Source of the DNA: JBKEDC01 sp047971925
GTDB taxonomy: Bacteria > Bacteroidota > Bacteroidia > Bacteroidales > Prolixibacteraceae
Assembly: GCA_047971925.1 (NCBI GenBank)
Contig: JBKEAC010000137.1
Coordinates: 1-10,776 of the forward strand
Direction of reading: 5' to 3'
Length of the DNA: 10,776 nucleotides
Position 1 is the stretch's first letter. The number at the start of each line of letters is the position of its first letter. Below the pieces are notes generated by a model. It was not told where the DNA came from. It searched no databases and was given only the letters and a program-made list of their open reading frames with translations. A program made the translations under genes and the position numbers. Positions 1-5,892 of the stretch are shown here, piece after piece.

Positions 1-326
1 CCGTTTTGTTTTTCGTCTGAAAAAATTTTTTCATGTCCATTCCCGTTTTGTTTTTCGTCTGAAAAAATTTTTTCACGTCCATTCCCGTTTTGTTTTTCGT
101 CTGAAAAAATTTTTTCACGTCCATTCCCGTTTTGTTTTTCGTCTGAAAAAATTTTTTCATGTCCATTCCCGTTTTGTTTTTCGTCTGAAAAAATTTTTTC
201 ATGTCCATTCCCGTTTTGTTTTTCGTCTGAAAAAATTTTTTCACGTCCATTCCCATTTTGTTTTTCGTCTGAAAAAATTTTTTCACGTCCATTCCCGTTT
301 TGTTTTTCGTCTGAAAAAATTTTTTC
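1..326. repeat. 42-bp tandem repeat array (7 full copies plus 32 bp of an eighth), open at the left edge
   Basis: Copies begin at 1, 43, 85, 127, 169, 211, 253 and 295 with an exact 42-bp period and no indels. The last copy matches for 32 bp, to 326, then diverges. Each unit has a T4-G-T5 stretch followed by CGTCTG and an A6T6 tract. The tract lies in a perfect 16-bp palindrome, TGAAAAAATTTTTTCA (18-33 in copy 1). The only differences between full copies are T or C at unit position 34 (T,C,C,T,T,C,C in order) and an A instead of G at position 255. There are no spacers, so this is not CRISPR. Two reading frames on each strand cross the array without stops because 42 is divisible by three, but I see no good evidence of coding. 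It is best read as an intergenic minisatellite with probable intrinsic DNA curvature. The array may extend left of the window. Confidence 0.97.
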
Positions 327-529
327 TTGCTAATTGGACATTGCAATTTTGGTGTAAATTGCTATCTGGAGATTACATTTTTAACGAAAAACACCTCTAA
401 TCAGTTTGGCTTGCGAAAAAAATATCAAATTTTATTGTGTTGATTTTCTGTTGTTTGAAAATTATTTTTCATTTTCTTTTTTTTTGCTCGAAAAGTGTGT
501 TTCATTTTGCGTTTTACTTACCGTTAGGT
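327..529. other. AT-rich non-coding stretch between the repeat array and the structured island
   Basis: No convincing gene is visible. Just after the array, GCAATTT (343-349) and AAATTGC (356-362) form a short inverted repeat with a 6-nt loop, which could be a weak hairpin or an operator-like site. Positions 455-490 are T-rich. A 62-codon plus-strand frame (406-594) starts at a non-ATG codon, is rich in Phe and Cys, and runs through the downstream hairpin, so I treat it as chance. CAATTTTG at 343-350 resembles a TAnnTTTG promoter box with one mismatch, but it has no gene to serve and I do not call it. Confidence 0.5.
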
Positions 530-660
530 GCGTGAGCGATTGCAGCGGAAATCCTTTTAAGTGGGCTCTGTCTTTTGCCCACTTAAAAGATTGAAGCGGA
601 AAGCGCGACGGCATGGCGATGATTTGAGGGTTGGCAAATGCCGGCACGCCCAAAAAAAGG
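530..660. other. GC-rich structured intergenic island with two hairpins and a direct repeat
   Basis: The base composition changes sharply from the AT-rich flanks. Hairpin 1 pairs CTTTTAAGTGGGC (554-566) with GCCCACTTAAAAG (577-589) perfectly across a 10-nt loop, and the stem can extend outward by three pairs past a one-base bulge (550-592). Hairpin 2 pairs GCGCGACGGCAT (603-614) with ATGCCGGCACGC (638-649), 10 of 12 bases paired, across a 23-nt loop. The near-identical 14-mers GATTGCAGCGGAAA (538-551) and GATTGAAGCGGAAA (589-602) flank hairpin 1, differing at one base. Neither hairpin is followed by a U-tract on the plus strand, so a plain intrinsic terminator is not the best explanation. It may be a structured RNA, a dispersed repeat or a mobile-element remnant. 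I could not assign it to a named family. Confidence 0.6.
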
Positions 661-742
661 AAAATTAATTTCAGAAATTCCCACCCTTAGATTATGAGCA
701 CATGAAGAAAAAGCGTAAAAAAAACACTGGAGTGCATGATTA

Positions 743-1822
743 TTGATCGAAAATGAGTATAATTGGACTCAAATTAAGAAATTCATGAACGAATTAGAGC
801 TATTCGAAGCGTCAAGGTCGCATCATTTACCCATCATTCAACTTTGGGAAGACTCTGTTTTAAGTACACATCATTTCTTGCAAGATGATGATGTTCAATT
901 CTATAAAGCAGAATTAACAAAAGCATTGAATCAAACACAAGTGTTCTGTTTGCAGAAAAAAGATGGTGAACTTCTGGGCTTCATGGGGGTTAATCAAATT
1001 CATTTAGAAATGCTTTTTATTCATCCGCGGCACATGCGAAAGGGCATTGGTCGTGCATTGCTTCAAACAGCACGCGAACAATTTGGCATTTCGAGGGTGA
1101 GTGTGAACGAACAAAATCATGCTGCACTTTCCTTCTATAAAGCTTGTGGTTTTGAAATTATTTCAAGAAGTGAACTTGATGATTTTGGCAAGCCCTACCC
1201 CATTGTTCAACTGGAAATCGACAGCTCGCAAGCCTCAGTTTTTGTTGATTGGAATAATTTTGCATCGAGTTGGGAAACCACACCGGGAGTAAAAGATTTT
1301 GCACAATATTGTTTTCGCGATTTGAGCAAACGACAAAAACTCCAAGGATTGAGAGTGCTTGACTTTGGTTGTGGAACTGGTCTGCTCACCGAACTTTTAA
1401 GTTTATCGGGAGCCGAAGTTGTGGCAGTTGATTCATCGGAAAAGATGCTCGAAATTCTTGCACAAAAGAAACTTAGCCATGTGCAAATATTACAGAGTGA
1501 CTTAAATTTCGACGATATAAAGACTGAAAAACTTCTTCAAACACCTTTCGACATAATTGTGGCGTCATCGGTGATGGCTTTTGTTTCAAACCAAAGTGAG
1601 AAGTTCAGTCAATTGCATGGTTTACTTCATGATAATGGACATCTTTTTCAATGGGATTGGTTGAAAGTGACCGATGGAGCTGATTTTGGTTTTCACCCAA
1701 AAGACTTGCAGAAACTCTATGAAAGTAATCAATTTAAAATCATCTCGCTTGGCGAATCATTTGAAGTGAAGAGCGAAAATGGTGTATTCAAAGCACTGTT
1801 AGTCCACGCTTGCAAAGCTTAA
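743..1822 (+). CDS. GNAT N-acetyltransferase fused to a class I SAM-dependent methyltransferase
   Basis: The predicted cytosolic protein has two enzyme domains. Residues about 18-160 are a GNAT fold resembling the E. coli YjaB group: a LWEDSVLSTHHFL segment (34-46), the acetyl-CoA loop RKGIGRALL (99-107), VNEQNHAALSFYKACGF (121-137) and a C-terminal DDFGKPYP (146-153). Residues about 168-359 are a Rossmann-type methyltransferase with SAM motif I VLDFGCGTGLL (205-215) and the acidic end of strand 2 at D230 (AVVAVDSS region). The substrates of both halves are unknown. The 743 start is a TTG; ATG at 785 (residue 15) gives an N-terminus that fits the GNAT family better, so the true start may be 785. 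A GGAG lies at 729-732. An out-of-frame mini-ORF (ATG 736, stop at 754-756) overlaps the TTG start. The membrane-protein gene follows after 41 nt. Confidence 0.88.
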   Translation: MIENEYNWTQIKKFMNELELFEASRSHHLPIIQLWEDSVLSTHHFLQDDDVQFYKAELTKALNQTQVFCLQKKDGELLGFMGVNQIHLEMLFIHPRHMRKGIGRALLQTAREQFGISRVSVNEQNHAALSFYKACGFEIISRSELDDFGKPYPIVQLEIDSSQASVFVDWNNFASSWETTPGVKDFAQYCFRDLSKRQKLQGLRVLDFGCGTGLLTELLSLSGAEVVAVDSSEKMLEILAQKKLSHVQILQSDLNFDDIKTEKLLQTPFDIIVASSVMAFVSNQSEKFSQLHGLLHDNGHLFQWDWLKVTDGADFGFHPKDLQKLYESNQFKIISLGESFEVKSENGVFKALLVHACKA

Positions 1823-1863
1823 CGAAGTAAAAAAATAGAATAAAAAAAATAATACAACAAACG

Positions 1864-2175
1864 ATGAAACTCGAATTTAAAAACCATCTCACCCTGCGCA
1901 CTGTTCCAAAGACAATGACAATACCCGAAATAAATTGCTCGATTCTCACCTGGCTTTTAGTGTTCGGTTTTGTGTATATCATGTTTTCAGTTTTTTCAAA
2001 AAGCAGCACTGAAGGAGCATTCACAACCAGCATGACAATTTGGGTTGTGGCACTTGCAGCAGCTGTAATCAATTCTTTTATAATTGATTTCAAACAAAAA
2101 ATCATTAACCCTGCCAGCATCATGTGGCTAGCATTTCTCATCTACATGCTTAGCATATTAGCCAAAAAGTTATAA
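1864..2175 (+). CDS. small integral membrane protein of unknown function
   Basis: This 103-residue protein is not one I recognise. It has an N-terminal stretch of about 25 polar or mixed residues followed by three likely transmembrane helices at roughly 27-46 (SILTWLLVFGFVYIMFSVF), 55-75 (rich in W, V, A, I) and 83-99 (SIMWLAFLIYMLSIL), with KK near the C-terminus. The short loops contain KSSTEG and DFKQK. Inner-membrane location is inferred. The start is an ATG preceded by an A-rich leader with no Shine-Dalgarno site, as usual in Bacteroidota. It lies 41 nt after the GNAT-methyltransferase gene and 32 nt before ychF in the same direction, so it may be co-transcribed with the former. A 117-codon antisense frame covers the same DNA but encodes nothing recognisable. 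It is probably real, given the coherent hydrophobic pattern and gene-like spacing, but it lacks family support. Confidence 0.62.
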   Translation: MKLEFKNHLTLRTVPKTMTIPEINCSILTWLLVFGFVYIMFSVFSKSSTEGAFTTSMTIWVVALAAAVINSFIIDFKQKIINPASIMWLAFLIYMLSILAKKL

Positions 2176-2180
2176 CTTTG
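2150..2180 (+). promoter_or_regulatory. probable Bacteroidota-type promoter for ychF
   Basis: TAACTTTG at 2173-2180 matches the Bacteroidota -7 consensus TAnnTTTG exactly. TTAG at 2150-2153, 19 bp upstream, is a one-mismatch version of the -33 TTTG element. The -7 box overlaps the stop codon of the preceding membrane-protein gene and lies 27 bp before the ychF start codon, which would give a short leader. The match is by eye and no transcription data are available. Confidence 0.5.
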
Positions 2181-2207
2181 CAGTTTAAAAAATTAGAAAA
2201 TTAAATA

Positions 2208-3308
2208 ATGGCATTAAAATGTGGTATTGTTGGTTTACCAAACGTGGGAAAATCGACTCTTTTTAACTGCTTGTCGAATGCAAAAGCTCAATCGGCAAAC
2301 TTTCCTTTCTGCACCATCGAGCCCAACGTGGGCGTAATTACAGTTCCCGATGAGCGTTTAAATCAATTGGCTGAAATCATTAAACCCGAGCGAATAGTTC
2401 CCACAACGGTGGAAATTGTTGATATTGCAGGGTTGGTTCGAGGCGCAAGCAAAGGCGAAGGTTTAGGAAATAAATTTCTTGGAAACATACGTGAAACCGA
2501 TGCAATTATTCATGTTCTACGCTGCTTTGAAGACGACAACATTACCCATGTTGACAATAGCATTAATCCGGTTCGCGATAAAGAAACTATCGACATTGAG
2601 CTCCAACTAAAAGACCTTGAGACCGTAGAATCGAGATTGCAAAAGGTGGAAAAACAAGCTCGCACAGGAAAAGATCGTGATGCAATGAAGCAAGTGGAAG
2701 TGTTTACTGCTTTGCGCAATGCGCTGCTTGAGGGAAAATCGGCACGTACGGTGGAAGTTGAAGATATGGACAAACACATTGTGAGCGACTTGCAATTGCT
2801 CACCAACAAGCCAATTCTTTATGTTTGTAATGTTGATGAAGCGTCGATTAAAACAGGGAATAAGCATGTGGAAGCTGTAAAAGCTGCTATTGCCAACGAA
2901 AATGCTGAAATATTAATGATTGCAGCTGCAACCGAAGCTGATATTGCCGAATTAGAAGATTATGAAGAGCGCAAGATGTTCTTAGAAGACTTAGGTTTGG
3001 AAGAATCGGGCGTTGCAAAATTAATCAAATCAGCCTATAAACTTTTAAAACTTGAAACCTACTTCACTGCTGGAGTAAAAGAGGTGCGCGCTTGGACATA
3101 TTACAAAGGGGCAAAAGCACCACAAGCGGCAGGAGTTATTCATAGCGATTTTGAAAAAGGTTTTATTAGAGCCGAAGTTATAAAATTCAACGACTTTATT
3201 ACCCTTCGAGGCGAAAACGCTTGCAAAGAAGCGGGTAAAATGGGAGTTGAAGGCAAGGAATATGTTGTGCAAGATGGAGATATCATGCACTTCCGTTTCA
3301 ACGTTTAA
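2208..3308 (+). CDS. ychF: redox- and ribosome-associated ATPase YchF (Obg family, OLA1 orthologue)
   Basis: YchF is a P-loop NTPase of the TRAFAC/Obg class that prefers ATP, binds ribosomes and, in other bacteria, dampens oxidative-stress responses. At 366 residues this protein has the usual family length. The P-loop is GLPNVGKS (9-16), followed by NFPFCTIEPN (31-40) in switch I. The G3 motif is DIAGLVRGASKGEGLGN (72-88), with a hydrophobic Leu where the catalytic Gln of Ras would be, the hallmark of HAS-type NTPases. The base-recognition motif is NVDE (208-211) instead of NKxD, consistent with ATP preference. A coiled-coil arm covers about 130-200 and a TGS domain covers about 283-366 (TYFTAG, AGVIHSDFEKGFIRAEV, FRFNV end). 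The ATG start matches the conserved MALKCGIVGLPNVGKS N-terminus. It probably has its own promoter overlapping the upstream stop codon and ends before a hairpin at 3329-3359. Confidence 0.97.
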   Translation: MALKCGIVGLPNVGKSTLFNCLSNAKAQSANFPFCTIEPNVGVITVPDERLNQLAEIIKPERIVPTTVEIVDIAGLVRGASKGEGLGNKFLGNIRETDAIIHVLRCFEDDNITHVDNSINPVRDKETIDIELQLKDLETVESRLQKVEKQARTGKDRDAMKQVEVFTALRNALLEGKSARTVEVEDMDKHIVSDLQLLTNKPILYVCNVDEASIKTGNKHVEAVKAAIANENAEILMIAAATEADIAELEDYEERKMFLEDLGLEESGVAKLIKSAYKLLKLETYFTAGVKEVRAWTYYKGAKAPQAAGVIHSDFEKGFIRAEVIKFNDFITLRGENACKEAGKMGVEGKEYVVQDGDIMHFRFNV

Positions 3309-3328
3309 AACAATCAGTTCATGCAATA

Positions 3329-3359
3329 AAGAGTGAGCAATTCAAAGCTGCTCACTCTT
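3329..3359 (+). terminator. hairpin downstream of ychF, probable transcription terminator
   Basis: AAGAGTGAGCA (3329-3339) and TGCTCACTCTT (3349-3359) are perfect 11-bp inverted repeats with a 9-nt loop, 20 bp after the ychF stop codon. The downstream sequence TTCCTATAG is only weakly U-rich, so termination may be inefficient or factor-assisted. An RNA-processing or stability hairpin is the alternative. Confidence 0.6.
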
Positions 3360-3441
3360 CCTATAGCTCACTTCAAAAAATTTACTACACACAGAAGCGC
3401 ATATTGAGGCTTTACATTATAAAAACACCAATTCCAATTAA

Positions 3442-4176
3442 ATGAAAAAAATTTTGTCCTACATACTCACTCCATTTAGTCTGTTTTTCTTTGCCTTTGC
3501 TCTATGTTTCTTCCACGTGGTGCAATTAGTTTGCAAGATATTCAGCGAAAGAGCTCGACAAAAATCAATTCCTTATCTTTGCTACATGCTCACTTATAGT
3601 TCGGTGCTAGTGGGTGCACGCATTCGATTTATTGGTTTTAAGGATATACCAACCGATCGCCCAATCATTGCACTTTCAAACCACCAATCGGCTTTAGACA
3701 TTCCGGCTATGGTTCTTGGTTTCAAAAATAAATACATGCGTTTCGTTGCAAAAAAATCTCTTGAAAAGGGCATTCCTAGTGTGTCGTACAACCTCAAAGT
3801 TGGAGGTTCTGCACTTATCGACCGTTCCAATCCACGTCAATCGATTAGCGAAATAGCCAAATTAGGAAAAATTACAGCGCAAGAACATTCAGCGGTGAGC
3901 ATATTCCCCGAAGGAACCCGCTCGAAAGATGGCAAAGTGCGCACGTTTCAATCATCGGGGGTAACTACTCTCTTAAAATATGCTCCATCGTCGTTAATTG
4001 TGCCTGTTGCAATTAGTGGGCACTATGAGCTCACAAAAGATGGCTCATTTCCACTACCTTGGGGTGTTCACCTTACCTACACCGCCCTTACTCCTATTTC
4101 TACCGAAGGGAAAACAGGCGAAGAAATAACCCTAGAAGCCGAAATGGCAATCAAAAAGGCATTGGGTCAGTTGTGA
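3442..4176 (+). CDS. plsC: 1-acyl-sn-glycerol-3-phosphate acyltransferase (PlsC family)
   Basis: This membrane-bound enzyme transfers a fatty acyl group to the sn-2 position of lysophosphatidic acid to make phosphatidic acid, the precursor of membrane phospholipids. The 244-residue protein has the usual length. A hydrophobic N-terminal helix (about 9-33) should anchor it in the inner membrane. The acyltransferase motifs are all visible in order: motif I NHQSALD (80-86, with catalytic His81 and Asp86), motif II GGSALIDRSN (121-130), motif III FPEGTRS (155-161) and motif IV IVPVAIS (186-192). The ATG start puts the anchor helix directly at the N-terminus and is preceded by an A-rich leader. It stands alone between the ychF hairpin and a 232-bp gap. 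A related lysophospholipid or ornithine-lipid acyltransferase cannot be excluded from sequence alone, because this family shares the same motifs. Confidence 0.93.
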   Translation: MKKILSYILTPFSLFFFAFALCFFHVVQLVCKIFSERARQKSIPYLCYMLTYSSVLVGARIRFIGFKDIPTDRPIIALSNHQSALDIPAMVLGFKNKYMRFVAKKSLEKGIPSVSYNLKVGGSALIDRSNPRQSISEIAKLGKITAQEHSAVSIFPEGTRSKDGKVRTFQSSGVTTLLKYAPSSLIVPVAISGHYELTKDGSFPLPWGVHLTYTALTPISTEGKTGEEITLEAEMAIKKALGQL

Positions 4177-4336
4177 ATGTAGAATAAGCATGGCTGACAC
4201 AAATCAAGGAGTGCTAAGACTTCCATGAGTGGAAAATTCGGCATGTGCTTTTAGGTAGAAAACTTCAATGCAAATTTTCAGAAGTCAAGTTAAATTGCTC
4301 GTCCCAAAAAAAAATCACGCATTCAGCTTCAAAAGC

Positions 4337-4367
4337 TTTCAACTTAAATAATAATTTCCTACCTTTC
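4337..4367 (+). promoter_or_regulatory. possible promoter for the DUF6165-GT9 pair
   Basis: TTTC (4337-4340) and TACCTTTC (4360-4367) are spaced by 19 bp and each differs by one base from the Bacteroidota elements TTTG and TAnnTTTG. The site sits 41 bp before the start codon at 4409. The rest of the 4177-4408 gap shows only minor hairpins, such as TTCCA-TGAG-TGGAA, and no gene. The call is weak because both boxes are imperfect. Confidence 0.35.
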
Positions 4368-4408
4368 CACTTTAGAAATAATGTTTAACTTGAAATACTT
4401 AAATACGC

Positions 4409-4783
4409 ATGAAAATTGAAGTGTCAAATGGTGAAATTGTTGACAAACTAACAATCATTGAAATTAAACTTGAGCGCATTAAAGATGCTGGAAAACTAGC
4501 CAATTTGCGTAATGAATATGATGTTTTAAACGAGGCTACAACTCAAATAATATCGAAAGACCATGCACATTATCAAGCTCTTCTTGAAGTGAACAAGGAG
4601 TTGTGGGATATTGAAGATCGCATTCGTGAACTTGAAAAAGCAAAAGACTTTGGCGATGAATTTGTGCAAGTTGCTCGTTCTGTGTATTTCAAGAATGACA
4701 CCCGTGCTGAAGTGAAGCGCAAAATCAACGACCTAACAGGTTCTACTTTAGTTGAAGAGAAATCTTACGAAAATTACAAATAG
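4409..4783 (+). CDS. DUF6165 family protein
   Basis: The 124-residue soluble, charged and mainly helical protein matches my recollection of the DUF6165 family across nearly its whole length. Recognisable blocks are MKIEVSNGEIVDKLTIIEIKLERI at the N-terminus (split here as MKIEVSNGEIVDKL, 1-14, then TIIEIKLERI), LWDIEDRIRELE (about 66-77), ARSVYFKNDTRAEVKRKIN (about 92-110) and LTGSTLVEEKSY (about 111-122). No catalytic motif or signal peptide is visible, and the biochemical function is unknown. Heptad-like Leu/Ile spacing suggests helical packing or coiled coil. Its stop codon is only 4 nt before the ATG of the GT9 glycosyltransferase, which implies co-translation and a shared role in making a surface glycan. 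That role is an inference from position. Confidence 0.85.
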   Translation: MKIEVSNGEIVDKLTIIEIKLERIKDAGKLANLRNEYDVLNEATTQIISKDHAHYQALLEVNKELWDIEDRIRELEKAKDFGDEFVQVARSVYFKNDTRAEVKRKINDLTGSTLVEEKSYENYK

Positions 4784-4787
4784 ACAG

Positions 4788-5834
4788 ATGACTAAAATCT
4801 TGGTCTATCGATCATCGGCCATTGGCGATGTTACACTCTTGCTCCCCGTACTAAAAGGAGCTCTTTTGGCCAATCCGAACATGGAGATTTATTTCATGTC
4901 GCGCCCTTTCTTTGCACCACTCTTTAAAGATATAGAGCGTTTGCATTTTCTGGGGGTTGATTTAAAAAAAGAATGGATTGGGGTGAAAGGACTGTATCGA
5001 CTGCATCGGAAATTAATGAGTGAGATTAATCCCGACTATATTTTCGATATGCACCAAGTTCTTCGAACTCATGTTTTAAATGGCTTCTTCAAGAGCTTTC
5101 ATGGGAAAAAAATCTACAAGATTGATAAAGGACGAGCTGAAAAAAAGGCGATCGTAAAAACGAAAAGAACAACCGAATTACCATCAACAATCGACCGTTA
5201 CGTTCGTGTTTTCACACAGGCTGGCTTCGAGGTGAAACTTCCGCAGCCGCCTTTAATTACATCGGGCGATAGAACGAGTTTACTTCAAAAAATTAACCCG
5301 AAAGAGAATCTCACCATTTATAAACTCGTGGGAATTGCTCCCTTTTCTGCCCACAAACAAAAAGAATGGGGACTAGCAAAGTTTGCTCAACTCATCACTC
5401 AACTGGGTTTAACTGGTCGAGTGAAATTCTTATTATTTGGTGGTGGAAATCATGAATTAGAGCAATTGGAACTATTATCGGAATCAGTGGAGCATTGCTC
5501 GGTGGTTGGAAAGAAACTCAATTTCAGCGAAGAACTTCAATTGCTTCCTCACTTGTCGTTAATGATTTCCATGGATTCCGCCAACATGCATTTTGCTTCA
5601 ATGGCTGGCATTCCTGTCATTTCGATTTGGGGAGCTACACATCCTGCTTTAGGTTTTGCTCCTTACATGCAATCGGCTCAGAATATTATTCAGTATCATG
5701 GTTCTGACATTAATTGTCGCCCTTGTTCAGTGTTTGGCAATAAGCCCTGCATTTATAAAGAAGGTGTGAAATGTATGAGCTTAATAAAAGTAGATGCAGT
5801 GCAACAACGTGCAGTTGAAATATTGTTTGGGTAA
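4788..5834 (+). CDS. glycosyltransferase family 9 (LPS heptosyltransferase-like)
   Basis: GT9 enzymes are GT-B glycosyltransferases that add heptose or related sugars to lipopolysaccharide core at the cytoplasmic face of the inner membrane. The 348-residue protein starts with ILVYRSSAIGDVTLLLPVL (4-22), the typical acceptor-side N-terminus of ADP-heptose transferases. The C-terminal donor domain has VGIAPFSAHKQKEWG (181-195), LLFGGGNHE (215-223), the signature SMDSANMHFASMAGIPVI (261-278) and WGATHP (281-286). ATG 4788, 4 nt after the DUF6165 stop, is preferred over an upstream in-frame TTG at 4752 because it puts the conserved motif at the N-terminus and avoids a 32-nt overlap. Four cysteines near the end (C310, C313, C321, C329) form a pattern that could bind metal or form disulfides. 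The sugar transferred is not known. It ends at the shared hairpin 5843-5872. Confidence 0.9.
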   Translation: MTKILVYRSSAIGDVTLLLPVLKGALLANPNMEIYFMSRPFFAPLFKDIERLHFLGVDLKKEWIGVKGLYRLHRKLMSEINPDYIFDMHQVLRTHVLNGFFKSFHGKKIYKIDKGRAEKKAIVKTKRTTELPSTIDRYVRVFTQAGFEVKLPQPPLITSGDRTSLLQKINPKENLTIYKLVGIAPFSAHKQKEWGLAKFAQLITQLGLTGRVKFLLFGGGNHELEQLELLSESVEHCSVVGKKLNFSEELQLLPHLSLMISMDSANMHFASMAGIPVISIWGATHPALGFAPYMQSAQNIIQYHGSDINCRPCSVFGNKPCIYKEGVKCMSLIKVDAVQQRAVEILFG

Positions 5835-5842
5835 AAAAAAGA

Positions 5843-5872
5843 AAACGGCAGCAACTTTCGTTGCTACCGTTT
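5843..5872. terminator. bidirectional terminator between convergent genes
   Basis: AAACGGCAGCAAC (5843-5855) and GTTGCTACCGTTT (5860-5872) form a 13-position stem with one C-A mismatch on the plus strand and a TTTC loop. It lies 8 bp after the GT9 stop and 20 bp before the end of the beta-galactosidase gene. The run of eight A at 5833-5840 becomes a U-tract after the hairpin on the minus-strand transcript, so termination should be strongest for the beta-galactosidase operon. On the plus strand only TTT followed by AAAATCC follows. Confidence 0.8.
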
Positions 5873-5892
5873 AAAATCCACATAAACCTAAA

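Noticed and set aside
1..326. CRISPR array
   Set aside because: The whole 42-bp unit repeats with no variable spacers, so it is a plain tandem repeat.
522..650. Integron attC-like site (GTTAGGT resembles the GTTRRRY core)
   Set aside because: No matching RYYYAAC partner box is found at the expected distance and there is no cassette structure or integrase.
406..653. Short ORFs on both strands (406-594 plus, 462-653 minus)
   Set aside because: They cover the T-rich stretch and the palindromic hairpins of the structured island, have low-complexity composition and match no family I know.
1788..2141. 117-codon minus-strand ORF opposite the small membrane protein
   Set aside because: It overlaps the end of the methyltransferase gene and has no recognisable features; the plus-strand frame has better spacing and a coherent membrane pattern.
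4752..4787. TTG-initiated N-terminal extension of the glycosyltransferase
   Set aside because: It would overlap the upstream gene, and the conserved GT9 N-terminus begins at ATG 4788.
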